From Pseudorasbora parva (taxonomy: Eukaryota; Chordata; Actinopteri; Cypriniformes; Gobionidae), in NCBI RefSeq assembly GCF_024679245.1, contig NC_090172.1, positions 43,377,054 through 43,441,053 of the forward strand: a stretch of 64,000 nucleotides of DNA, given 5' to 3'. The notes below the pieces were generated by a model, which was not told the origin of the DNA, searched no databases, and saw only the letters and a program-made list of their open reading frames with translations. The translations under genes and the position numbers were made by a program. Numbering within the stretch: position 1 is the stretch's first letter; every line of letters starts with the position of its first letter. This document shows positions 9,946-23,584 of the stretch, piece by piece.

Positions 9946-11229
9946 AGGAGTTGCTGTGCAGAGCACATAACAGCTGTTTACATGACAAACATTTAACACT
10001 TTGTCATATTAACACAGGAAGTTATGCAGGACTGAAATATGCATTTAAGATTTTATACACAATATAGAATCATATCAAACCTTTCATACTATTATTTTAC
10101 ATAATGTAGTGACTCCTGTAAACATGTTCATTTGGGTTTATAGTTTCCAGTATGCAAATACATACAAGTGACAAGTGAATTCTTACTTTTTCAAACTATA
10201 ATGGCTCCCTATTTCTAACATGCAAGTAAACCTGTCCACACAATACACACTATGCTTTAAGCGTTTGGTGTGAGGAGCGGATCCCATTCCACCAACCACC
10301 CAGAACACCATAAAACTGCACATAATTGTACTAAAAACACTCAATGCATTATAGAAACAGTCTAGAAACCACCCACAACCTCCACTGTCCAGGCAAAAGG
10401 TTTTGACAGTGGTGGTTCAGGTCACGCAAAGCATACACTCAAAAACATATACAGGCGCATACACACAGATAAGCAGTACACCTCACAGATGGTATGGTAA
10501 ACATTGGATATTAAGTTGTGTGTTTCTCTCTTTGAACACCTGCTGAGTGTCTGGCTCAGTCACTCATCAGCAAAACTGACCAGCGGGCCAGTCCAGCAAT
10601 GTCCACACTACCTTCAGTGCCATGCCTGCGAGCACAGTGCGGGGGGCCACAGATGTCCTCAAATATGACACAAATAGAGAAGCGAAAAGCCAATGAAAAA
10701 AAAAGAAAAGAGTGGAAAGACATCTTGGCAGGGAATGTGCTGATTGAGTTGACTTGAATATGTAAGTGAGTCAGTCAGTCAGTGAGTAAGAGATTGAGTG
10801 AACTGGGACGTTTCACTGTTTGTAGCACTCTGCTCGCCTGTTCATAGCATTACAAAGTAAGTATGTGCATTTTTGCATGGGGCAAGGAGCATGTTATTTG
10901 AAAGTCAGAGCAGTTGTGTTTTCACTCAGTTCTCTCAGCAGTGCACAGGAAGAAGGAGATGGAAAACTCAAAGAGGAGTGAAGCAGAGCTGACTTCTTTT
11001 GTTTGTTTTTTCATTGGTAGAGGAAAAACTACCCAAATTTGTCTGTTTCTTGACATATGGACATCTTGTTCATTTGAAATAATAATTGTACTATTCATTA
11101 TTTATAATATCATTTAATATAAAATGCAAAAGCTATACTACATTCTAAGAAAATTCCATACAGCTGTTTTATCCATATTTTTAATTGCGCATTGCATTGT
11201 GTTTTGTTCTTAAAGAAAGGTCTGTAATC
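9946..11229. other. No gene seen
   Basis: The sequence appears mainly unique. A stretch near 10280-10400 has CCACCAACCACCCAGAACACC-like wording common in fish minisatellites, in only one or two degenerate units. The open frame 10914-11117 has no recognisable domain. Confidence 0.4.
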
Positions 11230-11457
11230 TACAAACCCGATTCCAAAAAAGTTGAGACACTGTACAAATTGTGAATAAAAACAGAATGCAATGATGTGGA
11301 AATTTCAATATTCAGAATACAACATAGATGACATCAAATGTTTAAATTGAGAAAATGTATCATTTTAAGGGGAAAATAAGTTGAATTTAAATTTCAACAC
11401 ATCTCAAAAAAGTTGGGACAAGGCCATGTTAACCTCTGTGTGGCATCCCCTCTGCTT

Positions 11458-11667
11458 TTATAACAGTCTGCAAATGTCAGGGACTGAGGAGACAAGAGGA
11501 TCAAGTTTAGGAATAGGAATGTTGTCCCATTCTTGTCTAATACAGGCTGCTAGTTGCTCAACTGTCTTAGGTCTTCTTTGTCGCATCTTCCTCTTTATGA
11601 TGTGCCAAATGTTTTCTATGGGTGAAAGATCTGGCCATTTTTGTACCCGGATCCTTCTTCTAGCCAT
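11458..11667 (-). pseudogene. Transposase C-terminal fragment (DDE end)
   Basis: The minus-strand frame contains PDLSPIENIWHIIKRKMRQR, the Tc1/IS630 motif in which the glutamate of PIENIW is the last catalytic acidic residue. It continues with a conserved helix (TVEQLAACIRQEWDNIP). The intact protein cuts and joins transposon ends in the nucleus. This fragment begins at an internal ATG and lacks the two catalytic aspartates in frame. Confidence 0.9.
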
Positions 11668-12062
11668 GATGTTGTAATTGATGCAGTATGTGTTCTGGCA
11701 TTGTCATGTTGGAAAAAGCAAGGTCTTCCCTGGAAGAGATGATATCAGGATGGGAGCATATGTTGCTCTAGTACTTGGATGCCTTTCAGCTTTGATGGTG
11801 CTTTTCCAGATATGTAAGCTGCCCATGCCACACACACTCATGCAGCCCCATACCATCAGAGATTCTTAACTGAGCGCTGATAACAACTTGGATTGTCCTT
11901 GTCCTCTTGACATGGCTTCCTAGTTTTCCAAAAAGAACTTCAAATTTTGACACAGAACAGTTTTCCATTTTGCCAAAGTCAATTTTAAATGAGCCTTAGC
12001 CCATAGAAAACGCCTCTTTTTTGACCTATAGAGTTAGAGTTTAGGTGGATTGCGTTCACCGA

Positions 12063-12245
12063 CTATGTTTTCTTGAAGTATTCCTGAGCCCATGTTGTGA
12101 TTTCCATTACAGTAGCATTCCTGTATGTGATGCAGTGCTGTCTAAGGGCCAGAAGATCACGGGCATCCAGTATGGTTTTCCGGCCTTGACCCTTAGGCAC
12201 AGAGATTGTTCCAGATTCTCTGAATCTTTGGATGATATTATGCAC
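12063..12245 (-). pseudogene. Transposase N-terminal DNA-binding fragment
   Basis: The minus-strand frame reads HNIIQRFRESGTISVPKGQG followed by RKTILDARDLLALRQH, the pattern of the paired-type helix-turn-helix and GRRT-like hinge of Tc1 transposases. The middle of the gene between here and 11667 is broken into several frames with small deletions. Confidence 0.85.
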
Positions 12246-12428
12246 TGTATAATACCTTCAAACTTTTTGCAATATTTCTTTGAGAAACTCCTTTCTGATA
12301 TTGCTCCATTTTTTTTTTTTTTTTTTTTGCCACAGCATAGGGGGAATTGGTGATCCTCTCTATAAATCTTGACTTGACTTTTTTATTCACAATTTGTACG
12401 GTGTCCCAACTGTTTTGGAATCGAGTTT

Positions 12429-12471
12429 GTAATATTACATATAGTATTAATTATACTATATGTAATATTAC
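12429..12471. repeat. Perfect 18-bp hairpin at the Tc1 right end
   Basis: GTAATATTACATATAGTA (12429-12446) is exactly complementary to TACTATATGTAATATTAC (12454-12471), with a 7-base loop TTAATTA. It overlaps the last base of the Tc1 element and its TA duplication. Confidence 0.85.
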
Positions 12472-12590
12472 AAATATAATTATTTAGAATGTATATTATA
12501 TACTAGAATTATTGCAAACACTTCATTATAAATATAAATATATTTTTATAAACGCTTTTTTATATATGTTTATACACACACACTACGCAC

Positions 12591-12592
<2 letters not shown>

Positions 12593-12675
<83 letters not shown>
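12593..12675. repeat. (TG)n microsatellite, ~41 units
   Basis: An uninterrupted TG run, followed by a T12-type run. The open frame across it is a by-product. Confidence 0.97.
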
Positions 12676-12677
<2 letters not shown>

Positions 12678-13046
12678 ACTTTTTTTTTTTTTCTACAAAT
12701 ATGTATATGTAATGTCTATGGTATAAATATACATTTTATATATAATTATGTTATATAATTAATGTAGTACTTTATAAATACATGTAAAAAATACAATTAG
12801 TGGTTCATTTATTGAATACAAGTTTATTTAATACAAATTATTTACCACCATTCACTCTGCTCTATATTATATCTGTACCAATATAGGCCATGAAAAATCT
12901 GTCCAGTTGTAGTTTTTTTCTTTCTCTTCCTCTTCCTCACCCACACACTTTCAAACCAACACACAGGACAAAGCCGCCATTGCAGTAGACGGTTTGCCTC
13001 CTGTCAGCCATCTGGGCTGTGGCAGCTGGGAGCAGACCCTTCAGTG

Positions 13047-15239
<2,193 letters not shown>

Positions 15240-15240
<1 letters not shown>

Positions 15241-16060
15241 ATCAATTGTATCACATGTTAAGCTCTTGTGGTCAGGGTTATGTTCAGTTCTGTTTATTTA
15301 TGTTGTCTTTTGGTTTCATTTTCCCTGTTGGCGTTTTGCCTGTGTTACTGGTCAGTTTTTAGTTTCCATAGTTTCTCATTAGTTCCACACCTGTTCTTAG
15401 TTCTTTTAATTGCTTTGTGTGTATTATATGCTGCGTTCCAGGCAGGTTTTTTTGCCCGTAAGTCACGACTTCAAACCATGATTCACGGCTTTATAGCGTT
15501 CCAGGCAAAGTCTGACTAACCAAACTGTCTAACCAGACTGCCTGAGTGCAAAGAATTGTGGTAGCTAGAAGTAAACAAAGCATGCCAGAACGTAGGGGGT
15601 TATGCTCATTTACAATCATTTCCATCACCAAGGGGCTTATTCCTTGCTTAATTAAGGGAAATGGAGGAGAAAACGGTGCATAAGGCAAAAGAAGCTGTTA
15701 TACAGTTTTTATATTTTGTTTTTTGTAAAATACCATGTACAACTTTCATAAACATTGCATCCGTATAGGGGCTACCATTGATGTTTCGCGGGCAATGTTG
15801 CGTCAGAGCGCGTGACTGGGAGTACATCGATCTGTATGAGTTCATGGGTGGGAAGTCACGGGATTGACTGCTGTTCCAGTGCACTTTCATGTGTAGAAGG
15901 TTGGAAAAACACGGGTTACAGATTGCCTGGAACACGGCATAAGTCTTGAGTTTTCACAGTTCTTTGTCCAGTGTTGTTTGTCGTTTATTTTTACATGGCT
16001 GATTTGGCTAGCTTTTTCCTTTAATCTCCTAAGTGGATTTTGGACCGTTTTTTATAATAC
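15240..16060 (+). repeat. LTR-like block split by a TIR element
   Basis: The outer parts (15240-15428 and 15940-16060) have the T/G-rich promoter-like texture of fish LTRs (GTTCCACACCTGTTCTTAGT, TTGTCCAGTGTTGTTTGTCG). Joining across the insert gives TATTATAAGTC, a plausible TATA box. No LTR ends or coding partner are visible, so this could also be ordinary sequence. Confidence 0.4.
15429..15939. mobile_element. Non-autonomous TIR element with TA duplication (511 bp)
   Basis: The ends TGCTGCGTTCCAGGCA and (complement of the right end) TGCCGTGTTCCAGGCA form a 16-bp TIR with two mismatches. TA flanks both ends (15427-15428, 15940-15941). Internal copies of GTTCCAGGCA and GTTCCAGTGC suggest subterminal repeats. 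No transposase. Confidence 0.75.
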
Positions 16061-16064
16061 TTAA

Positions 16065-17621
16065 ACGTGCAGTATGCAACTTTTGGCCACTAGGGGTCAC
16101 TCATTCAAAATAATAACAACAGACGTACTTTGATGACGTCGGGAAAGTGCGTGGGCTCATGGGAGTTGTTGTCATTATTGCCACTGTCAACCAGCGAATC
16201 TGGCATCTCCAGCAGAAAACATGTTCACTGACAAGGTAATTGTTATATTACATCTCTATTATTGTTAAGTTTAGTTACGGCTTTTCACTTTATATAATGT
16301 CAATCTAATGAAATAGCAGCGAGCTACCGTTACTTAACAAACTTATCAGTAACGTTAGCTAATGTGTGAGACAGAATGTTGTGCGGGCGGTCGCTATGCC
16401 AACACACCTATAAGTTGGTAGGCTATGTTGACATATTAACCGCACATCATAATTTGAGTTACTCAAATTATAGATATGTTGACATGGCATCCGCGATTGT
16501 CGAACATTCTGAATATCAACTCTTCAATAAGGAAATAAATTTCAATTTAGTTTATCATTACCAACATAAAACAGTAAATGAGAGAACCAGGACCAGCAAT
16601 ACGTTGTTCATTGGAACACGCGCTGTGTCGCTCCCCACGTTCATCAATCATTCTAATAAACATTTATTTTGGAACTCAGAGATATATGAATAAGTAGATC
16701 ATTATTAAATCAATATTATATTTAGCTAGTATTAACATATGATAAAAGTGACGGTCACCTTATATTAATTGACCAAGATAGTGGCATATTACCTTATGAA
16801 GCTAACGTTACTTTCTCCAGCTACATATAAAACCAATAATAGCTAGTCCATCTGCGTTTTACACATGACATCATCGTGTCACCAAATATACGGATAGAAA
16901 TACACTTTTGAATCAGTTTTTAAAAAAATAGCTCTTTCAGTCTCCAAAAACAGAGAATCCGCCTGTTTGAAAAGCCGATACAAAATGTATAACATTACGT
17001 ATTCAGCTAAACGCGTCTCAGTGTGGTCAAGATCGCTATGCAATATGCAAACATACAGCATGTTATGATTATATGATTATTATGTTAGCTGAATGGTTAC
17101 TTAAATGACCTGTTTATTAAAACGCAAGCGAGATCAGCATCTCTCTGCAGTCCGAGCTTGTCACGAAGATTTCGCCATCTTTCAAAGGCTTCTCCAAGGT
17201 TTACACGTCTCTTGCTTCTTCTACTGTCCCAAAATCTTCTCGGGTCATTTTTTTCACCCGTACGTTTGCGCTTTGTTGAGCTGGCAAAACGTACAGGCAA
17301 AGAGTAGTCATGATCCATTATCATACAGACTTTTTTATACGGGGGTTCCCCTTATACTGTCTGTCAGTGTTCCTCTTTGAGTTTGACGGTTCCGCCGAGT
17401 TCGCAGGAAGCAAGACGCAAACGTGGATATGACGTGAAAGACTGGCGACATAACGGAAATAAAGACACGGTCCGTGTCTTTGAATTAAAATATTAATTTC
17501 TCTGGATTTAGAAGTTAATTGGAACTGTCGGGATAATGTAAACACACAACTTTAAAAAATATATAACATAGATATAGTGATCTTTTATATTTTTAATGCT
17601 GAAACATTACATATTGTGCCT
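16065..17621. mobile_element. TTAA-flanked DNA transposon (1557 bp)
   Basis: TTAA occurs at 16061-16064 and 17622-17625. Inside, the ends ACGTGCAGTATGCAAC and AGGCACAATATGTAAT (right end complemented) are similar over about 16 bases. TTAA duplication is typical of piggyBac and Kolobok superfamilies. A minus-strand frame of 75 codons near the right end (17097-17324) may be a leftover of an element-encoded protein; no transposase catalytic motif is visible. Confidence 0.8.
17097..17324 (-). CDS. Small basic ORF inside the TTAA element (unknown)
   Basis: Seventy-five codons on the minus strand encode a highly basic protein with a nuclear-localisation-like cluster (TKRKRTGEK), then RRSKRRVN and a helical segment FERWRNLRDKLGLQRDADLA. 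Proteins with a short basic segment followed by a W-x-x-L helix occur in fish transposon-derived hypothetical genes, but I cannot name the family. The frame might be one exon of a longer gene; no promoter or splice pair was established. It lies entirely within the TTAA-flanked element, so a mobile-element origin is likeliest. Confidence 0.4.
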   Translation of the reverse strand: MIMDHDYSLPVRFASSTKRKRTGEKNDPRRFWDSRRSKRRVNLGEAFERWRNLRDKLGLQRDADLACVLINRSFK

Positions 17622-17668
17622 TTAAACTGCATATGTAGGTCAAAAATTTTTGTCGGTCCTCAATGTGT

Positions 17669-18180
17669 TAAGCCTAGAAATCTAGACACACACTAGCGGC
17701 AGGAAATCTAATTTGCAGCGAGTGTCGTCTAGCAACTCTCAATACACTTCTGAGCTGTAAACGCCAAACTCTGGTCGGGCCAATCACATCGTGTATAGAG
17801 TCGGGGCTTAACATAATGACGGCTGACTTGCGTGCTACTAGTAAACATAGAAACTGGCGAACGGCGGTCTTTCGGATCCGCTTTGACCGCAACTCTGGAA
17901 GACTTGGAGTTGAGCTTTTCTCTGAGAAAATAACAAAGAACGGCACTGAAGTCATTCTTAAGCAGGGAAGATGTGTTCTGAGTTTTGCCGACCGGATACG
18001 GCGAATGTTTAATCTAACTAGCTCTGTTTCACCTTCGTTGCTCTGGTTGGTGGTAGCGCTATCCTATCGTGTGCAGAGGGAGTTTGAAAGACAACCGTTT
18101 ATCCCGCCTCTCGGATTGAGCCCTGTCAATTGTGAGTTTCCAGACCAAACATCTTGATGTGGGTCTGGCTTTTCAGGCTA
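17669..18180. mobile_element. hAT-like non-autonomous element C, copy 1 (512 bp)
   Basis: Ends TAAGCCTAGAAATCTAGAC and (complement of right end) TAGCCTGAAAAGCCAGACC are inverted relatives. Flanking 8-mers CAATGTGT (17661-17668) and CAATGTGC (18181-18188) match at 7 of 8 positions, fitting the 8-bp duplication of hAT transposons. A second, opposite-orientation copy lies at 37976-41780. The open frames on both strands inside it are not conserved between the two copies as far as I can see. Confidence 0.82.
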
Positions 18181-18188
18181 CAATGTGC

Positions 18189-21100
18189 AATAAAATAGTA
18201 ATGAATAAAATAGTAATACATTTTTTTTTTTTAATAAACTGCTTTTAATCTTAATTTTTGACCCATGTGTTCATTTCAGAGCTTCAAACATGATCTGTAA
18301 AATACATTTTTGTCAGGTAGCCAAAAAATGAGCTTCATATCTTAAATGGCTTTATTTAAAGGCATTATATAATTTTATATGGCAGAATCGAGCTGGCTAC
18401 ATTAGATTACAGCGCTAAAAGTCATTTTAATGTCTGTATTAGGTAAACACGGCTCTTTAAAAAGAAGTAGCTACACATTTTCAGCATTGGCCTCTCCACA
18501 CTAAATGCAATCTGAACTCTGGCTGGTTCAAGATGAAAATAGTGTATTTTCAGATTGCGCCTGCTCTGTTTGATTTTTATTATTTTAAGACACAGTATGC
18601 CCCCGGGTTGAAAAGCAGATCAAACTAGCTGAGTCATATTAGTCTTTGGGGAAAAGCAGGTCAAGAGATAAATAAACAAGGTGACCATGTCTGAGAGCCA
18701 TTTATCTTCAGTCATCAAATGGTGTAACTGTGTTTCACTGCTAGAAAAAAAAAACACACGCAAAAAACAAGACATGCTACAAGGTGTTTTCTGGTATACA
18801 GACACTGGTGTAAAAAAGGTTGACACAGAAGTAGCGGTGTTTCTCTCATTATGCTTTAGGTTTTGGATTACCCTGTCAAGCTGACATCACAAAGTGCCTT
18901 TGTCTGAGTTTTGCGAGTAAAGCTGTAAAAGGATACTGCTCCATCAGACCCCACTATCCTGCTCCAAAACACATGCTTGTAAGTTATCCGAAAAGACATT
19001 TATTAGCTGGTTCAGGTGTGCTGGATTAGGTTTGAGGTTAATTTCTGAAGTGTTTGAAATCGCTCCCCCATACCCTTAAATGGGGCACTTTTTGAGACAA
19101 AAGCTAATTGAAGTGCTGTCTGGAACCATAGTGGATGATATTGAATGCACTCATTCAATCCCATAATAAACCACAATAATAAGTGTAGAACCGATGTACG
19201 ATTAACAGCTAGAGGATACCCATAATGCACTGTGAAGGTCACGAATGAATTACTGTGTCTCACCAGGAGGTAGTGACCGCAGCTGAATCATCCATCCATC
19301 CTTTTTCCAAACCGCTGATCCAATGTGGGTACAGCATAATATCATACTGGTATAAATTCCTATTGATTAATCAATTGTTTAGGGTTAGGGTTTATACATA
19401 GTTTCCATGACAGAATTTAAGATAAATATTTTCATTACTGCTAGTTATGCTAATTATTAAACAGCAAGCACAAATTATGCAAAAGCGACTTCACTTCCGG
19501 CGCCCTCAGTGTCCAAATTCACTTACTCTTTTTCATTCACTCCTTCAAGTGGACTATATTACTGGAGTAATGTAGGGTATAGGAGAAGGAGAAGAGTCAA
19601 AGACTTTTAAATCCACACCTAATCTTCAATTACTAACTTCATCTGAAAACAAACTCGATTCAAAACAACAGATGTACATTTAGATAAGAACATGACAGAT
19701 CCTATAGCACAGGGCTTATAAACTGGGGTGCTTGAGGTGTCAACGGACGCACGGATGGTTTTAAAAATATATGATTATTATTATTAAAAATATATTTAAT
19801 GTATCTAACATTATTAATAGTGGACAGAAATAAGTTATGCCATCAGCTTAACATGGAGTAATCATATTTAAAATTATTTTAAATAGAACAATGAAAATAG
19901 GAATTAAGTCAAGTAGGATTCTCACATTTGAGAGGCCCTGGCACAACTTTGAAAAGCTTACAAGGGGGGAAAAATGTATTATGTAGCCAAAATATCAAAT
20001 GAATGCTCATATATTACCAAGGGACTGGATTCATTTGGAACAGTATTTGTATTCCAAATGAGCCTAAATTGCTTAAATGACTAGCACAATAATAATAAAG
20101 GGAATATGATAGTCTGCCAGAGCACACACTGTACTTGCAAACACTCACCAGCACTCAAATTGCGCTTGATCGCAACACGAAAAGCATCTGAATCTGATAC
20201 ACAGAGATCATCTGGTTAGTTGAAGCGTAGCAACACCGAAACGTTCAGCATTTAAGGATGCTGTTTTAAGATGCATTATCTTTAAGTATAACAAAATGAC
20301 ATATCAAGCAGGCAGCTAAGAGTATGTTTCTCTTTAAGGCATAGTTAATAAACCATCCTACAGCCTGTGAATTGATTCTGTACGCATTTGAAAGCATGTG
20401 TGACGGCAAAGCAACAGAAACTTCCTGTTCTCTCCACATTCAGTCTGACTGCTCTGCACCAAATGCACGGATTAAGGGCCTATCATCACTGCGGGGAGTG
20501 TATCATCAGTTTACACTTAGGCTTTTCATGCCTCCTGTTCATTAAATAGCCACATCTCCTTTTTTACATCATTTCTGAGGCTTTTAAATACTTTTTATGA
20601 GAACGCATACCATCACTGGTTTAAATAAGAAGAAAAAAATTAAATAGTCAACCCCACCGTTTTAAACAGCAGGCTGGTGTGTGATGGGATCCAATATGGC
20701 TGCTGTCCTCCTGGGTGCTCTGTCAGTTTGATGTTGACGGATTGAAACTATCTAAAGAAGATTATGCCTTGGTTTAGATCTGAGGGTGAATCACAACACT
20801 ATCTTGCTCTTTCAAAGCATTCGGCAGGACGGCTAACTGCCATAAGCGAAGGGAGCGCAGTCTGAATTGAATCCCTTCTCTCTGCATCCGCTAATCCTCT
20901 TTTGCACTTGATCAATCATGAGCTTGGCCAAACCCAATCACAGAACACACTGCAAAGAAACTGAAAAGAGAGAGGAAAATGTGTCTGTCCAACCAAAATC
21001 CCCCTTGAGGATGTTTTAGTCACAACCAGTTTGCACCGGTTATAATAGGCCGTGTTGAACAGATGTTTCATAAGGATAGGAAGATGTTTTCATTTCATTT

Positions 21101-23470
21101 ATTTAGTTAATATAATGTAATCCAATAACAACAGCAGCACATATAGGTCTAAGGTTAACTCTCATCAGCAAGAGTTCTACGCTGTTTTATTATTTACAAA
21201 AGATAATATAGTTTTGCGGAATCTAATGCAGCCTAAATAGGAAAAAAACTGACAAAGAACAAGGAAAACATGAAGGATAAAGATAACAAGACAGGAAGCA
21301 ACGACTGAGAATGAAGAGAATAAATCACCAGGGCCATTTGGTGATTTCAGTCATGTCAGAAGGATTGCATTTACGAGTTGAGCACACAATTACCAGTGGG
21401 AAAATCAATACTTTCTTTAAACCCAAACTGACCAATCCTACCTTAGCAACTGTTGCCGTCTACCATTTTGTCAGACTTGTATTAGAAAATATGCAAAGTG
21501 TGGTCTATATTTTTAATTTTTTATGCAATTAGCCTTCATGTACATTATCCAAAAACACACCTTCAGAGTCACTGTCTCAAGATATCCAGAGAAGATACAA
21601 GAATATTCAAATAAATGTAAGTAAAAGTCACCACAGTTAAACATTTCTGCACAGTCAGAAAAACAGCACATAAAAATGCTTTAGCTGTTCCAAGCCACTT
21701 AAGAATGATTTATAATCATAGATTTCCTGTTTATGAGAACATTTAACAGAAAATCACACAGCTCACAAAAAAATCTAGTTTATTTCCAATAAACAGGGCA
21801 AATTAGCATGCAAGCGCAATTCCAAAAAAAGCGCAGATGAGAGTGGAAAGTTCTGATCTACTGACAATGCTTAAATTAAAAAGAAGCAGAAGCAGCCGGA
21901 CCATTTCCATAATGACCAATATAATCTATTAGTTAGTATCAAAGTGTTAGTGTTTAAGACATGTTTTTTAAATAATAGTAAATAATGGCACAAAAACCCG
22001 TAAATTGACAAGTGCAAACCTTAGTAAATCACATTGTGTGGTTCATTTAAATACTTTCATCCTATACATTTTGCATCTGAAAGGGACACGCCTACAAATG
22101 CATATGCAATAAGTTCAGCTGCAAAAATTGTCCTGTCCATGCCTTTTCAGCGCTAATTTTTCACTGCATGCCTTCAGTAAATCCTGACAGTAATTTTTTA
22201 ACACCAAAAGAGGCTTTTGCGCTGGTGCAAGCTGTTAGTAAATCTGGCCCATGATGTTCTATGAAGCTTTTCTGTGTTGCAACAGTATCCAAGGAAGTGA
22301 AGAATAGAAATAATGCCAGAAAATACTACTCCAAATAGTGTTTCTTCCCTTCTCATTTTCTTGGCTCTGTGGCACCTCGAGAGTTATAAAATACATAAAG
22401 CACATATTTGCTCTTCATTATTTTGCATTAGTGCTTGAAAAGCTTGCTGCCTGGAAGTGAAAAAGGGAGATTGTCCAGCGAATCCATTTTATTCCAAATG
22501 AAATCATCTTGTATTGCAAGCACATCAATGCACATCTTGTCATTACTACGATTTCCAAACTCATAACTTTCCAGGAGAACTTAAACACAGCACATCATGA
22601 CTAAACAAGGCACGCCTGAGAACAACAACCAAGACAAGAAAATGGAAACAGAACTTCAATACACAAAACCATTCCATTAGGAAAGTTCCCTCCCCAATTT
22701 TAAATAAATATAGAACACTAATCTGCTACTGAAACACTTTTACAGTATAGTCATTTTTCAATGAAAGTCTTCGAAGGAGGGCAGCCTGCATGGCTCCATT
22801 TTCAAATTCTATCCATCAGAAAATATGCCAGAAAGGGCACGTGGCAGCACAGCAGGACACACCAGCACGTTTTATATTTTTTCTCCATCTGTATGCAAAT
22901 TCTTCCATTATTGCTTGATTTGTAAGACCAAGGGCAGTAACACATTTGATCAAATGCTACATTTCCCCCACTGATGCTGTGCTCTGAATAAAGTACAAGG
23001 CTAGAGAAATACAGCGTAAAGCAACAGAATCAGCGTTCTGCAAAACATTAACACTAATATATCATGAGGAAATGCCGTCTGAGAGAAACACTTACTGCTC
23101 CAACAGAAGAAGAAAAAAAGTACAACAAAAAGCCAATTCATCAGATACCATCAAATCATCAGAGTCCACACCAGTGTTTCCATGATGTCCGTGATCCTGA
23201 TTGTATTTCGCAAAAATTACTCTTATGAACTAGACCCTTTCAATGCGTCAGTCAAAATATTCACAGAGTTTTACTGAGTTCACAACTGAGCTTCCTCACT
23301 CGATTATGCCCTAACAAAATGAACTAGGAACAGGGGTATAGAAGAGAGCGGGTCACAATCAAATGCTTTTTGACTTTCAGAGTATTTATTTTTTTCACAC
23401 ATTTATTTCCCACGTCTACTACTATTATGTGGTTTTGTTTCATTAATACAGTGTATACTTTTTCTTGATT
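18189..23470. other. No gene seen; mostly unique with two repeat fragments
   Basis: About 19490-19640 (CTTCCGGCGCCCTCAGTGTCC and AAGTGGACTATATTACTGG) resembles part of a dispersed fish repeat; the second phrase recurs near 25240. About 21780-22252 ends in TTAGTAAATCTGGCCC and has the look of another dispersed repeat. The rest (for example 20400-20960, 22260-23100) is non-repetitive, with no frame, RNA gene or splice pair I would support. Confidence 0.4.
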
Positions 23471-23471
23471 T

Positions 23472-23534
23472 AACCTAAAAGAATGGAAGTGAAATGTGAC
23501 AACATGCCCCATTTCACTTCCATTCGTTTAGGTT
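23472..23534. repeat. 25-bp hairpin with one mismatch
   Basis: Positions 23472-23496 and 23510-23534 are complementary over 25 bases (core GAATGGAAGTGAAAT) with a single mismatch and a 13-base loop. The motif GGGGCACATTGTAAC follows at about 23539 and again at about 24864, on either side of the family A element. Confidence 0.85.
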
Positions 23535-23584
23535 GTGAGGGGCACATTGTAACATGACTAAATGACAGCTTAAAATGTTATTAA

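Larger units (their letters stand above)
11232..12429 (-). mobile_element. Tc1/mariner-type transposon fossil
   Basis: The TIRs are long and well matched: CAAACCCGATTCCAAAAAAG at 11232 and the complement of the right end CAAACTCGATTCCAAAACAG, continuing through ACTGTACAAATTGTGAATAAAAA. A TA dinucleotide flanks each end (11230-11231, 12430-12431), the Tc1/mariner target duplication. The interior, on the minus strand, carries broken transposase. The right-hand part has a T17-type run and lost the sequence usually found before the right TIR. It is inactive by frameshifts and deletions. Confidence 0.92.

Noticed and set aside
20145..20205. Possible minus-strand exon before GTGAGTG at about 20145-20150
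   Set aside because: The candidate acceptor (TGTGTATCAG) has a poor pyrimidine tract, and the peptide was not recognised.
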